DNA from: CAWIVH01 sp963839475
Lineage (GTDB): Bacteria > Acidobacteriota > UBA6911
Direction: 5' to 3'
Assembly: GCA_963839475.1 (NCBI GenBank)
Contig: CAWIVH010000001.1
Span: 372,001-436,000 of the forward strand
Length of the DNA stretch: 64,000 bases
Of this stretch, positions 54,617 through 62,128 are shown in pieces (the first letter of the stretch is position 1; every line of letters begins with the position of its first letter). The notes under the pieces were generated by a model. The model saw nothing but the letters and a program-made list of their open reading frames with translations, did no database searches and was not told where the DNA came from. Both the position numbers and the translations under genes were made by a program.

Positions 54617-55588
54617 TCAGTCATCCGAGCGGGTGCCGGGAATCAGCTCGACGAGCCATGCCGCCAGTAATGGGATCATGATCTCGTGGTGCCCGGTAAG
54701 TGCTATTCCCCGGCCGCCGTTCTTGACGGGGCGGTGGACGACATTTTCGGTCGGCCGGTAGTGCTGAATGAAATCCAGGTTAGCCGTGGTGAAGTCCTGG
54801 AGCTGGTCGCCGCTGTTGCGCACCAACGTAACACACTTCAGAAAAACTTCAGGCAGCGTCACCGCTGAACCGCAATTCAGATAAACACCACCACCATTCA
54901 GCGCAGCGACCTGGGAGGCAAAAAGCCGGAAATCGCGATGGGAGCCTTCACCGGCGGCTGCGGGCGGAAACGCAGGATGGTTATGAATGATGTCGGCTCC
55001 GATGGTGACATGGACCGTAAGCGGGATTCCCCGCAGATAGGCTTGGAGAGCGAGGCTGAACCGGCCAAATTCAGGCCTTTTCTGCTCCAGGTACCGGCCC
55101 AGGGATTCCCCGATTCCCAGCCCGTCTTCCACTCCCAGGCGAATGGCCTGGTTAATCTCGACTCCGGTCTCCTCAGCCATTCCAAAGGCACCCTGGCGCA
55201 GTTGCTCGTCGACATCTTCACTGGTCGATCCGATCAGCGCCAACTCAAAATCATGAATGATCCCTGAGCCATTCATCGCAACACCCGAAACCAGGCCGCG
55301 GTCCATCAGGTCGATGAGGATGGGAGCAAGCCCGGTTTTGATGACGTGCCCTCCCATACCCCAAAGGACTGGCTTGTGCTCCTGCTGCGCTCCGGCGATA
55401 GCGAGGGCAAGATTCCTGAGATTCTGGGCCCCCAGTATCCCCGGCAATCCTTCCAGGAAACGTGCAACGGAGCCTCCCCGCATATGCGGCCGGCCGAAGG
55501 AACCGACCGCCACTTTGCTGGGTCGGTCCTTTAAGGGATAAGTCCTGATCCTGTTCAGGTCGAATGGCTTAACGGTATATTTCGACAT
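54617..55588 (-). CDS. Conserved protein of unknown function, possibly deoxyhypusine-synthase-like fold
   Basis: 323 residues from ATG 55588, which follows AAGGGA by nine bases; a further ATG at 55606 lies in that site. Segments LWGMGGHVIKTGLAPILIDLM, then GVAMNGSGIIHDFELALIGSTSEDV and FGMAEETG recall the nucleotide-binding core of deoxyhypusine synthase, but eIF5A modification does not occur in most bacteria and I cannot find the catalytic lysine. The gene is divergent from the microcompartment operon. Real gene: likely; function: unknown. Confidence 0.65.
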   Translation of the reverse strand: MSKYTVKPFDLNRIRTYPLKDRPSKVAVGSFGRPHMRGGSVARFLEGLPGILGAQNLRNLALAIAGAQQEHKPVLWGMGGHVIKTGLAPILIDLMDRGLVSGVAMNGSGIIHDFELALIGSTSEDVDEQLRQGAFGMAEETGVEINQAIRLGVEDGLGIGESLGRYLEQKRPEFGRFSLALQAYLRGIPLTVHVTIGADIIHNHPAFPPAAAGEGSHRDFRLFASQVAALNGGGVYLNCGSAVTLPEVFLKCVTLVRNSGDQLQDFTTANLDFIQHYRPTENVVHRPVKNGGRGIALTGHHEIMIPLLAAWLVELIPGTRSDD

Positions 55589-55980
55589 TATCCAATTCCC
55601 TTCCATTCAAAGCATCATACTGTAATTGCCTAGCTGCCATCCCAGGATCAGCCCTTCTGCTGCTGCCCATTATCGTGAAACAGCCCCAAAAGTGCAATGA
55701 AGCCAGTATTACTAGGTAACAGGCCAGGATTGCCGCAACTTCAATAATGGGTGTCCAAAACATCAGAACAACAGAACAATGGATGTCCAAAACATCAGGA
55801 GTGTCCCTAACAATGTCAAACATCAAAATTGGGTGTCCAAAAATGCCAAAAGCGACCGGACGGCTGATCGTTGACCTCGCATCCCTTCAGGAACTGTGAC
55901 CATGGTGCCACAGAATGGAGCGCAACCGGATGGAGCAACAAGAATTAAGGAAGATAATTAAGCCTGATATTACTTATTGC
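55589..55980. other. Intergenic region upstream of the microcompartment operon
   Basis: About 390 bases with no credible gene, containing degenerate direct repeats (55747-55848) and an AT-rich stretch. The minus-strand reading frame 55569-55826 has repetitive coding and no ribosome-binding site. It separates the divergent unknown gene from the BMC promoter. Confidence 0.5.
55747..55848. repeat. Degenerate direct repeats with TGTCCAAAACATCAG core
   Basis: ATGGGTGTCCAAAACATCAG at 55747-55766 is repeated as ATGGATGTCCAAAACATCAG at 55779-55798 (one change, 32-base period) and as TTGGGTGTCCAAAAATGCCA at 55829-55848; a weaker GTGTCC...CATCA unit lies at 55801-55825. Such clusters can be iterons, regulator sites, or repeated ends of a lost insertion sequence. 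Confidence 0.65.
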
Positions 55981-56009
55981 TTGACAGTAATAACATAATG
56001 ACGTAATGT
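55981..56009 (+). promoter_or_regulatory. Sigma-70-type promoter of the BMC operon
   Basis: TTGACA (55981-55986, perfect -35) is separated by 17 bases from TAATGT (56004-56009), about 30 bases ahead of the rpiB ATG. The -10 box is imperfect. The repeats at 55747-55848 lie upstream and could hold activator sites. Confidence 0.55.
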
Positions 56010-56040
56010 GGTCACTACCAGTTGATCTGGAGTGACTCCC

Positions 56041-56646
56041 ATGAGTGAGTTGGCTGATACTGAAATCAAAAAGATGGTGCAGCGGGTGCTCAACCAAGTC
56101 ATGGGAGGTCCTGCCCAGCCTAGCTCCAAAGCACCTGAAGCCCCGCCCATTCCTGGTGTTTCGCAGATAGATCCCCATGTACCGGGCCCCTCCGACAAAA
56201 CGGTTGTCTTGGGAGCCGATCACGGCGGTTTCGAACTGAAAGAAATCCTCAAAGCCGATCTGGCCGCTCAAGGTTTCGAAGTTCTCGATCAAGGCACACA
56301 GAGCAGAGATGCGGTTGATTATCCGGATTTCGCCCACAAAGTGGCCAAGCTGGTTGGGAGCGGCAAAGCCTGGCGCGGCATCATTATCGACGGCGCCGGA
56401 ATCGGTAGCTGCATCGTGGCGAACAAGGTTCCCGGCGTGCGCGCAGGAATGGCTTATGACTATTCTTCCGCCCTGAACAGCCGCGAGCATAACGATACCA
56501 ATGTCCTGACCCTGGGAGCCGGCCTGATCGGGGTAAATCTGGCCAAACAAATCATGCAGACATGGCTGACCACGCCCTATGCCGGAGGCCGGCATGCGCG
56601 CAGGGTGGACAAAATCATGGCCATTGAAAGAGAACACCTGAAGTAG
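56041..56646 (+). CDS. rpiB: BMC-associated RpiB-type ribose-5-phosphate isomerase with N-terminal encapsulation peptide
   Basis: 201 residues from ATG 56041 (GGAG nine bases before; a GTG at 56032 is not preferred). Residues 1-22 form an amphipathic helix (LADTEIKKMVQRVLNQVMGG), joined by a Pro-rich linker (23-52) to an RpiB/LacAB domain: VVLGADHGGFELK, IIDGAGIGSCIVANKVPGVRA and EHNDTNVLTLG. The helix-linker layout is that of BMC encapsulation peptides. In E. coli RpiB the catalytic Cys sits in CGTG; here that position reads DGAG, with a Cys four residues later, so chemistry may differ. It should interconvert pentose phosphates inside the compartment. Confidence 0.9.
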   Translation: MSELADTEIKKMVQRVLNQVMGGPAQPSSKAPEAPPIPGVSQIDPHVPGPSDKTVVLGADHGGFELKEILKADLAAQGFEVLDQGTQSRDAVDYPDFAHKVAKLVGSGKAWRGIIIDGAGIGSCIVANKVPGVRAGMAYDYSSALNSREHNDTNVLTLGAGLIGVNLAKQIMQTWLTTPYAGGRHARRVDKIMAIEREHLK

Positions 56647-56656
56647 AGGGCATGTT

Positions 56657-57586
56657 ATGAATCCCGATTTGAAGACGGTCGAAAACCTGATCGAGATCAT
56701 CACACGTGAGGTCCTGGTATCGATGATGGAGCACCGCGAGCACTCAAGCGCTGCCTCCGGAGACCAGTGCAAATTCGGTTGCGCCGAAGGGCTATGCGTC
56801 CGCACCTGCTTCGATCGGGCGGGAAGCGTGGTCAGTGCCGGAGCCGAGCGTCTGTCATCCACGATCGGCGTGATTCCCCAGGATTTGAACCTCGCCCGGA
56901 CGATCGACCACACCCTGCTCAAACCGGATGCAACACCCGATCAAATCGCTCAGCTTTGCTTCGAAGCGCGCAAATATAACTTCGCCTCTGTCTGCGTAAA
57001 CCCGACCTGGGTCAAACTTTGCGCCCAGCTGTTGCATGGCTCGCCTGTAAAGGTTTGCACCGTCATCGGCTTCCCCCTGGGAGCAAGTGCGCCGGAAGTC
57101 AAGGCTTTTGAGACCCGGAATGCCGTGGACCAGGGAGCCGGCGAAATCGACATGGTCATCAATATCGGGGCGCTGAAAGCCAGGGACCTGGATCTTGTGG
57201 CGCGTGACATCAACGGAGTGGTAGCGGCCTCACACAAAGGGGGCGCCATCGTCAAAGTGATCATCGAAGCGGCTCTTCTGACGGATGAGGAGAAAACTAT
57301 CGCCTGTCTGTTGGCTAAAGAAGCCGGAGCCGACTTTGTCAAAACATCGACCGGATTCGCCAGCGGCGGTGCGACCGTCCATGATGTCGCCTTGATGCGC
57401 CGTGTGGTCGGCCCGGAAATGGGCGTGAAAGCCGCAGGCGGGGTACGCACTTACTCCGACGCCGAAAGCATGATCAAAGCCGGAGCCACACGCATCGGCG
57501 CCAGTGCCGGCGTGAAGATATTGCAGGGCTCGGGGAGCGAAAAGGCGCCGGAATCTGTCGCCGCCTCAGCGGCGAAAAATTACTAG
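56657..57586 (+). CDS. deoC: BMC-associated deoxyribose-phosphate aldolase with long N-terminal extension
   Basis: 309 residues against about 220-260 for typical DeoC; residues ~75-295 are the aldolase. Catalytic marks: Asp in EIDMVINIGAL, Schiff-base Lys in DFVKTSTGFASGG and the second Lys in GVKAAGGVRTY. It cleaves 2-deoxyribose-5-phosphate to acetaldehyde and glyceraldehyde-3-phosphate. The extra N-terminus has an amphipathic helix (LKTVENLIEIITREVLVSMM, residues 5-24) plus four cysteines at 38, 42, 47 and 51 (C-x3-C-x4-C-x3-C). Helix fits an encapsulation peptide; the cysteines could bind metal. GAGGG precedes the ATG by about eight bases. Confidence 0.95.
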   Translation: MNPDLKTVENLIEIITREVLVSMMEHREHSSAASGDQCKFGCAEGLCVRTCFDRAGSVVSAGAERLSSTIGVIPQDLNLARTIDHTLLKPDATPDQIAQLCFEARKYNFASVCVNPTWVKLCAQLLHGSPVKVCTVIGFPLGASAPEVKAFETRNAVDQGAGEIDMVINIGALKARDLDLVARDINGVVAASHKGGAIVKVIIEAALLTDEEKTIACLLAKEAGADFVKTSTGFASGGATVHDVALMRRVVGPEMGVKAAGGVRTYSDAESMIKAGATRIGASAGVKILQGSGSEKAPESVAASAAKNY

Positions 57587-57600
57587 CAGGGAGAGCGGCT

Positions 57601-57894
57601 ATGCTCATTGCGAGGGTGATCGGCACCACAGTCTCAACGGTTAAAGATGAAAAGCTGACGGGACGCAAGCTTCTCGTTGTGCGCCAGACCGACGAGAAAG
57701 GAACTCCCGTAGGCAAGCCTTACGTCGCGGTGGATACGGTGGGCGCAGGAGTGGGTGAGCTGGTGCTGACCTGCTCCGGATCGTCCGCCCGGCAGACCTC
57801 GATCACCAAAGATACCCCAGTGGATGCCGTGATCATGTCCGTTATTGACTCTCTGGAAGTCGATGGAGAGCTGGTTTTTCGCAAAAGTCGCTGA
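57601..57894 (+). CDS. eutN: BMC-P pentameric vertex protein (EutN/CcmL family), copy 1
   Basis: 97 residues, starting MLIARVIGTTVSTVKDEKLTGRKLLVVRQ, with DTVGAGVGELVLTCSGSSARQ and AVIMSVIDSL: the EutN/CcmL/PduN fold that forms pentamers at shell vertices. It follows deoC by 14 bases. One of three BMC-P paralogues in this operon, unlike most loci with one or two. Confidence 0.93.
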   Translation: MLIARVIGTTVSTVKDEKLTGRKLLVVRQTDEKGTPVGKPYVAVDTVGAGVGELVLTCSGSSARQTSITKDTPVDAVIMSVIDSLEVDGELVFRKSR

Positions 57895-57920
57895 GCCGGA
57901 GGGCCTGAGGTGCTCGGGAA

Positions 57921-59384
57921 ATGACCATCGACAAAGATCTCGCCTCCATCCAGGAGGCACGCGACAAGGCCAACACGGCGCAGCAGGCCTGGCTTGATTG
58001 GCGTCGATCCTCCCAAGCTGATGTGGACCGGGTATGCGCAGCCATGGCCGATGCCGGCTTTGCCGCCTCCGGGCAGCTCGGCATTATGGCCCGGGATGAG
58101 ACCGGCTACGGCGTCGCTGCCCATAAAAAGCTCAAGAACGAACTGGGTTCGCGCGTGGTTTGGGAATCGATCCGCGACCTGAAGACTGTGGGAATTGTCC
58201 GGCATGATGCAGCCCGCAAGCTCTACGAGATCGCCTGGCCGATGGGGGTTGTTGCGGCTCTCGTGCCCTCCACAAATCCCACCTCCACAGCCTTCAACAA
58301 ATCGTTGATTGCGGTGAAAGCGCGAAACGCCATCGTCATTGCTCCCCACCCCTCGGCAATGCGCTGCACTCGTGAAGCGGTCCGGGTGATGGCGGCGGCT
58401 GCCGAAAAAGCCGGCGCGCCGAGAGGCCTGATCGCCTGCCTTGAAACTGTTTCCCTCCCCGGCACGCAGGAACTGATGACCCATCGTCATACGGCGCTCA
58501 TTCTGGCCACGGGAGGAACGGCGATGGTGCGTGCCGCCCACTCCACAGGCAAGCCCGCCTATGGCGTTGGGCCGGGAAACGTCCCAGTATATGTGGACCG
58601 CAGCGCCGATATCGACAAGGCGGCGCGCTATATCGTGGCCTCTAAGGCGTTCGATTGCTCGACCATTTGCGCCACCGAGCAGGCTGTGATTGCGGACCGG
58701 CCCATTGCCGCGGCCCTGGCTGAAAAAATGCGCGCAGCGGGGGCCTATTTTACGAGCAATCGCGAAACCGAGGCCCTGCGCCGCACTGTTTTCCGGGACG
58801 ACGGCAACATCAACACGGCGATCGTCGGGAAACCGGCTTCTTATGTGGCCGCTTATGCAGGGTTTTCGGTCCCGGATTGGGTTCGAATCCTGGTGACGCC
58901 CCTGGATCTCGTCGGCAAGGACGAACCGCTGTCGCGCGAAAAGCTCACGACGGTACTGGCCTGGTACGAAGTCGACGGTTGGGAGCGCGGCTGTGATCTG
59001 TCGATCGCCACGATCGAGATGGGCGGCCAAGGCCACACCCAGATCATCTATGCCGAAGACGAAAAAATCATCATGGAGTTCGGCCTCGAGAAACCGGTAT
59101 TCCGCATCCTGGTCAATACCATGGGAACGCTCGGAGCAGTGGGAATGACCACCGGCCTTCTTCCTTCGATGACGCTGGGCTCCGGCGGCGTGGGGGGAGC
59201 CATTACGGGGGACAACATCAGTGCATCTCACCTGATCAACATCAAACGTCTGGCCTATGAAGCGAGCGTGCCTCCTGCCGCTGCTTTCATGGCCGGGGAG
59301 GCGGCCGCCGGACCCTCCGTCGGGGAAATCGAACGCTTGGTTCGCCAGGTCGCCAAAGAAATTCTTGAAGCGCAAATCGCATAG
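57921..59384 (+). CDS. Acylating aldehyde dehydrogenase of the microcompartment (C-terminal encapsulation peptide)
   Basis: 487 residues. CoA-acylating type ALDH: cofactor segments VPSTNPTSTAFNKSL and ILATGGTAMVRAA; catalytic Cys250 in SKAFDCSTICATEQ, a motif closer to AdhE-type acetaldehyde dehydrogenases (ICASEQ) than to PduP. It converts acetaldehyde plus CoA and NAD+ to acetyl-CoA and NADH. The C-terminal end, VGEIERLVRQVAKEILEAQ (466-485), after a Gly/Ala-rich stretch, is an amphipathic helix typical of encapsulation peptides, while the other cargo carries it at the N-terminus. It fits directly downstream of DeoC chemistry. Confidence 0.94.
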   Translation: MTIDKDLASIQEARDKANTAQQAWLDWRRSSQADVDRVCAAMADAGFAASGQLGIMARDETGYGVAAHKKLKNELGSRVVWESIRDLKTVGIVRHDAARKLYEIAWPMGVVAALVPSTNPTSTAFNKSLIAVKARNAIVIAPHPSAMRCTREAVRVMAAAAEKAGAPRGLIACLETVSLPGTQELMTHRHTALILATGGTAMVRAAHSTGKPAYGVGPGNVPVYVDRSADIDKAARYIVASKAFDCSTICATEQAVIADRPIAAALAEKMRAAGAYFTSNRETEALRRTVFRDDGNINTAIVGKPASYVAAYAGFSVPDWVRILVTPLDLVGKDEPLSREKLTTVLAWYEVDGWERGCDLSIATIEMGGQGHTQIIYAEDEKIIMEFGLEKPVFRILVNTMGTLGAVGMTTGLLPSMTLGSGGVGGAITGDNISASHLINIKRLAYEASVPPAAAFMAGEAAAGPSVGEIERLVRQVAKEILEAQIA

Positions 59385-59446
59385 AGCCCCTTGTGGGCAA
59401 CCGGGCCAGAGGCTCCCGGAAAACACAAAAGAAAGGATGGAGTGAA

Positions 59447-59773
59447 ATGGCTTTCGACAGTTCGTTAATAGCTTTGGGTATGGTGGAAACAAAAGGGCTG
59501 GTCGGCGCGATCGAAGCCGCCGATGCCATGGTAAAGGCTGCCAACGTCGTATTGATCGGCTCCGAATATGTCGGCGGCGGCTTCGTAACCGTTATGGTGC
59601 GAGGCGACGTCGGGGCGGTGAAGGCAGCCACCGATGCCGGAGCCGCAGCAGCCAAAAGAGTCGGCGAACTGGCATCCGTGCATGTGATCCCACGGCCCCA
59701 CTCCGATGTGGAGATGATCCTGCCGAAAAGCAGCAAGGGAGTCATCGGCGGCCGTAGTCCGGAAGGCAAATAG
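59447..59773 (+). CDS. BMC-H hexameric shell protein
   Basis: 108 residues from ATG 59447 (GAAAGGATGGAG site; the longer frame to 59393 is rejected). Single BMC domain: ALGMVETKGLVGAIEAADAM, SEYVGGGFVTVMVRGDVGAVKAA, HVIPRPHSDVE. The pore loop reads GGGF rather than the usual GSG, which could alter pore polarity. It is the only hexamer-type shell gene in the operon, so it must form most of the facets. Confidence 0.95.
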   Translation: MAFDSSLIALGMVETKGLVGAIEAADAMVKAANVVLIGSEYVGGGFVTVMVRGDVGAVKAATDAGAAAAKRVGELASVHVIPRPHSDVEMILPKSSKGVIGGRSPEGK

Positions 59774-59818
59774 AAACCTTTTACCTTCCGCGATAACTGA
59801 CGGATTGAGGAAATCGAA

Positions 59819-60688
59819 ATGACCTTGGGCTCTGCCCTGCCAGACGGATGGAGCCGGGAGCAGTATCTATCCCGTGCTGAATCCGTGATTCTCCCGCGAA
59901 AGCGCTCGGAATGCGCCGCGGTGGGGGAGGTCCGCTCTGCCGGCAGGCTCAAGGTTGGAGTCGACTTGGGGACTGCCTATATGATGCTCGCGGTCCTCGA
60001 CGAATCCGGTGTCCCGCTGGCCGGCGAGTGGCAGTTTGCCCAAGTGGTCCGCGATGGCCTGGTGGTCGATTTCATGGGGGCCGTAGAACTCCTGTGCGGC
60101 ATGAAGTCAAGAGTGGAACGCCGCATCGGGCGCGTCCTGACTCACGCCGCCAGCGGCTACCCGCCGGGAGTTCCAGCGGCTGATGCCCGGGCCAAAGGCA
60201 ACGTGGTGGAAGCCGCCGGCATGGAGAACATTGGCCTTCTGGATGAACCCACCGCAGCCAACAATGTGCTCGGACTGCGTGAGGGAGCCATAGTCGATGT
60301 GGGCGGCGGCACCACCGGCATCGCTGTTCTCAAGGGAGGTAAGGTGGTTTATACGGCGGATGAAGCCACGGGAGGCACCCATTTTTCCCTCGTGGTGGCT
60401 GGTTCGCACAACCTCCCGCTGGAAGAGGCCGAGACGATCAAGGTTGACCCGAGTGAGCAGCCACGGCTTCTGCCCCATGTCCGCCCTGTGATGGAAAAAG
60501 TCGCAAGCATCATCCTTCGCCATGTGAGGAGTTGGGATATTCCGTCCATCACCATGGTGGGCGGCTGTTCTGCTTTCCTGGGAATGGCGGAAGTCGTACA
60601 GGAGTATTCCGGGATACCGACGACGGTTCCGGAACATCCGATGTTCATTACACCGTTGGGCATGGCGCTGCATTCACCAGCCCGGTGA
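59819..60688 (+). CDS. eutJ: EutJ-like Hsp70/actin-fold chaperone-type protein
   Basis: 289 residues of the actin/Hsp70 ATPase fold as in EutJ: phosphate-1 GVDLGTAYMMLAVLD (~43-57), phosphate-2 VDVGGGTTGIAVLKGG, and adenosine VGGCSAFLG. The first ~35 residues precede the fold and are unusual. Probable role: ATP-dependent activation or assembly of cargo enzymes, as proposed for EutJ. It lies between BMC-H and BMC-T genes. Confidence 0.88.
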   Translation: MTLGSALPDGWSREQYLSRAESVILPRKRSECAAVGEVRSAGRLKVGVDLGTAYMMLAVLDESGVPLAGEWQFAQVVRDGLVVDFMGAVELLCGMKSRVERRIGRVLTHAASGYPPGVPAADARAKGNVVEAAGMENIGLLDEPTAANNVLGLREGAIVDVGGGTTGIAVLKGGKVVYTADEATGGTHFSLVVAGSHNLPLEEAETIKVDPSEQPRLLPHVRPVMEKVASIILRHVRSWDIPSITMVGGCSAFLGMAEVVQEYSGIPTTVPEHPMFITPLGMALHSPAR

Positions 60689-60711
60689 AATCTAATCTGC
60701 TGAGGAATCCT

Positions 60712-61341
60712 ATGGCCGAAACATTCTCGCTGCGCTGCTACTGTTACCTGGATCGGATGCAGCCCCAGTTTGCCGCCTTCATCGGGACTGTCACTCAGGG
60801 CGACCTCCCCACCGAGGGAATGGCGGCGCTTTATGTCGAAATGGCACCCGGCAACGAGGTCTTCCGCGTTGTGGACATCGCTGTAAAAGCCACCGAAGCC
60901 AGGCCTGGAGCCCAGATTGTGGAGCGAGAATTCGGGATGTTTGAGGTGCACTCTCCGAACCAGGCCGCAGTCCTGGAGGCAGGCAGCGTTGTCCTGGACC
61001 GGCTCGGGCTTCATGTTGAGGACCGGATCCGTCCTCAGGTTGTCTCCACCCAGGTGATAACCCGGATCGATCCTTATCAGGCCCAGCTCCTCAATCGTTT
61101 TCGCAGGGGCAGCATGCTGGTTCCCGGCGAAACCATGCTGGTTCTGGAATGCGCACCGGCGGCCTACATCAACTATGCATGCAACGAGGCCGAAAAAACC
61201 GCCAGCATCAAGTTGATCCATGTGGCTTCGGTGGGGCGCTTTGGACGAATGTGGCTGTCAGGCTCTGAGGCGGAAATACAGACCGCGAAAATCGCAGCCA
61301 TTCAGGCTTTGGAAAGCCTGGCAGGAAAGGAAGGCGCCTGA
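60712..61341 (+). CDS. BMC-T trimeric shell protein, double-stacked CcmP/CsoS1D type
   Basis: 209 residues with two fused BMC domains. Start at MAETFSLRCYCYLD (60712), since the frame to 60532 overlaps eutJ. It shares with CcmP the segments AAFIGTVTQG, VFRVVDIAVKATEARPGAQIVER, and NRFRRGSMLVPGETMLVLE in the second domain, where the Arg pair lies near the gated pore in CcmP/CsoS1D. Such trimers stack in pairs and open a large pore for bulky substrates, e.g. sugar phosphates or cofactors. Only BMC-T in the locus. Confidence 0.92.
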   Translation: MAETFSLRCYCYLDRMQPQFAAFIGTVTQGDLPTEGMAALYVEMAPGNEVFRVVDIAVKATEARPGAQIVEREFGMFEVHSPNQAAVLEAGSVVLDRLGLHVEDRIRPQVVSTQVITRIDPYQAQLLNRFRRGSMLVPGETMLVLECAPAAYINYACNEAEKTASIKLIHVASVGRFGRMWLSGSEAEIQTAKIAAIQALESLAGKEGA

Positions 61342-61373
61342 TTTCGCTATTCAGGCAACCGAAGGAGTAGCTT

Positions 61374-61792
61374 ATGCCCAAAGAGTTTTACACCGAGAAG
61401 GATATCGAGGACATGTTCAAGCGCGGCGTCCAGTCGCTCGAGGTCAGCGACAACGTCGTGCTCACCGGCCTAGCCTACGAAAAGGCGCAGAAACTGGGCA
61501 TGAACACTTGCCTGCGAAAAACCGGTCAACCCTCCGGCGGCACCCGTCCGCCCCTATGTTGCCCGGGTTTCCCCGGCGCCGCGCGCGCTCCCGGCAGCAA
61601 CGGAACCGATGGCCGAAGGCAGAGCCGGCGCCCGTGGCGAGTGTGCCTGCGCAGCCTCCAGACCCGGGAATGAGAAAGCGCTCCATGAACGCATCCGCGG
61701 CCGCCGTGGTCCACCGTATCGGCACGCAGGTGGATCCTGGCCTGCTGGATGTCATCATCCGGAGAGTCATCGCCGGAACGGGGGTTCAATAA
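61374..61792 (+). pseudogene. Frameshifted small BMC cargo-like protein
   Basis: The reading frame opens MPKEFYTEKDIEDMFKRG... LTGLAYEKAQKLGM (61374-61502), a short N-terminal motif I associate with BMC-locus proteins. It then loses sense: the next ~110 bases read best in the +1 frame (Pro/Ala-rich linker VNPPAAPVRPYVARVSPAP), and from about 61615 in the +2 frame (AEPAPVASVPAQPPDPG... PGLLDVIIRRVIAGTGVQ, stop 61790-61792). The last segment is an amphipathic helix like an encapsulation peptide. Two single-base insertions (near 61503 and 61610-61625) explain it; the uninterrupted frame otherwise stops at 61673. Function unknown. Confidence 0.75.
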
Positions 61793-61798
61793 ACGTCT

Positions 61799-62119
61799 AT
61801 GCTTCTCGGCAAAGTGCACGGAAACGCCGTATGCACGGCAAAATACCCGGGAACTGAAGGATTGAAACTCCTCGTCGTCCAGCCGCTCAACAAAAAGCTG
61901 GAACCTATGGGGCCCTTGCAGGTAGCCGCTGACGTGGTTCACGCAGGCCCCGGAGACCTGTGCGTCATGGTCCGGTCACGCGAGGCGTCGCTGGCAATGC
62001 CGGATGTCAAGTTCGTCCCCATCGACCTGGCGCTGATCGGGGTGGTCGACGAACTCGAGGTTAAGCCGGAAAAAAGTTTCGACCTGGCTCTGCGCCCGGG
62101 TTGGAACAAATTCAACTAG
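61799..62119 (+). CDS. eutN: BMC-P pentameric vertex protein, copy 2
   Basis: 106 residues: MLLGKVHGNAVCTAKYPGTEG, LLVVQPLNKKLEPMGP, DVVHAGPGDLCVMVRSREASLAM, and ALIGVVDELE. EutN/CcmL fold, more divergent in the SGSSAR loop than copies 1 and 3 and slightly longer at the C-terminus (KPEKSFDLALRPGWNKFN), which could face the lumen. Ten bases before copy 3. Confidence 0.9.
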   Translation: MLLGKVHGNAVCTAKYPGTEGLKLLVVQPLNKKLEPMGPLQVAADVVHAGPGDLCVMVRSREASLAMPDVKFVPIDLALIGVVDELEVKPEKSFDLALRPGWNKFN

Positions 62120-62128
62120 GGTTCGCGA

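Noticed and set aside
55569..55826. 85-codon minus-strand frame upstream of the BMC operon
   Set aside because: Built mostly from the direct repeats and overlapping the start of the divergent gene; no ribosome-binding site.
55747..55848. CRISPR array
   Set aside because: Only three or four degenerate units with unequal spacing and no cas genes.
57720..59492. 590-codon open frame on the minus strand over the BMC dehydrogenase
   Set aside because: Lies fully antisense to the aldehyde dehydrogenase and BMC-P genes, with His/Arg/Gly-rich sequence, no ribosome-binding site and no recognizable domain.
61517..61521. Programmed -1 frameshift at the A5 run in the small BMC gene
   Set aside because: Slipping there gives an Arg-rich sequence unlike the Pro/Ala linker seen in the +1 frame, and there is no proper heptamer or following structure.
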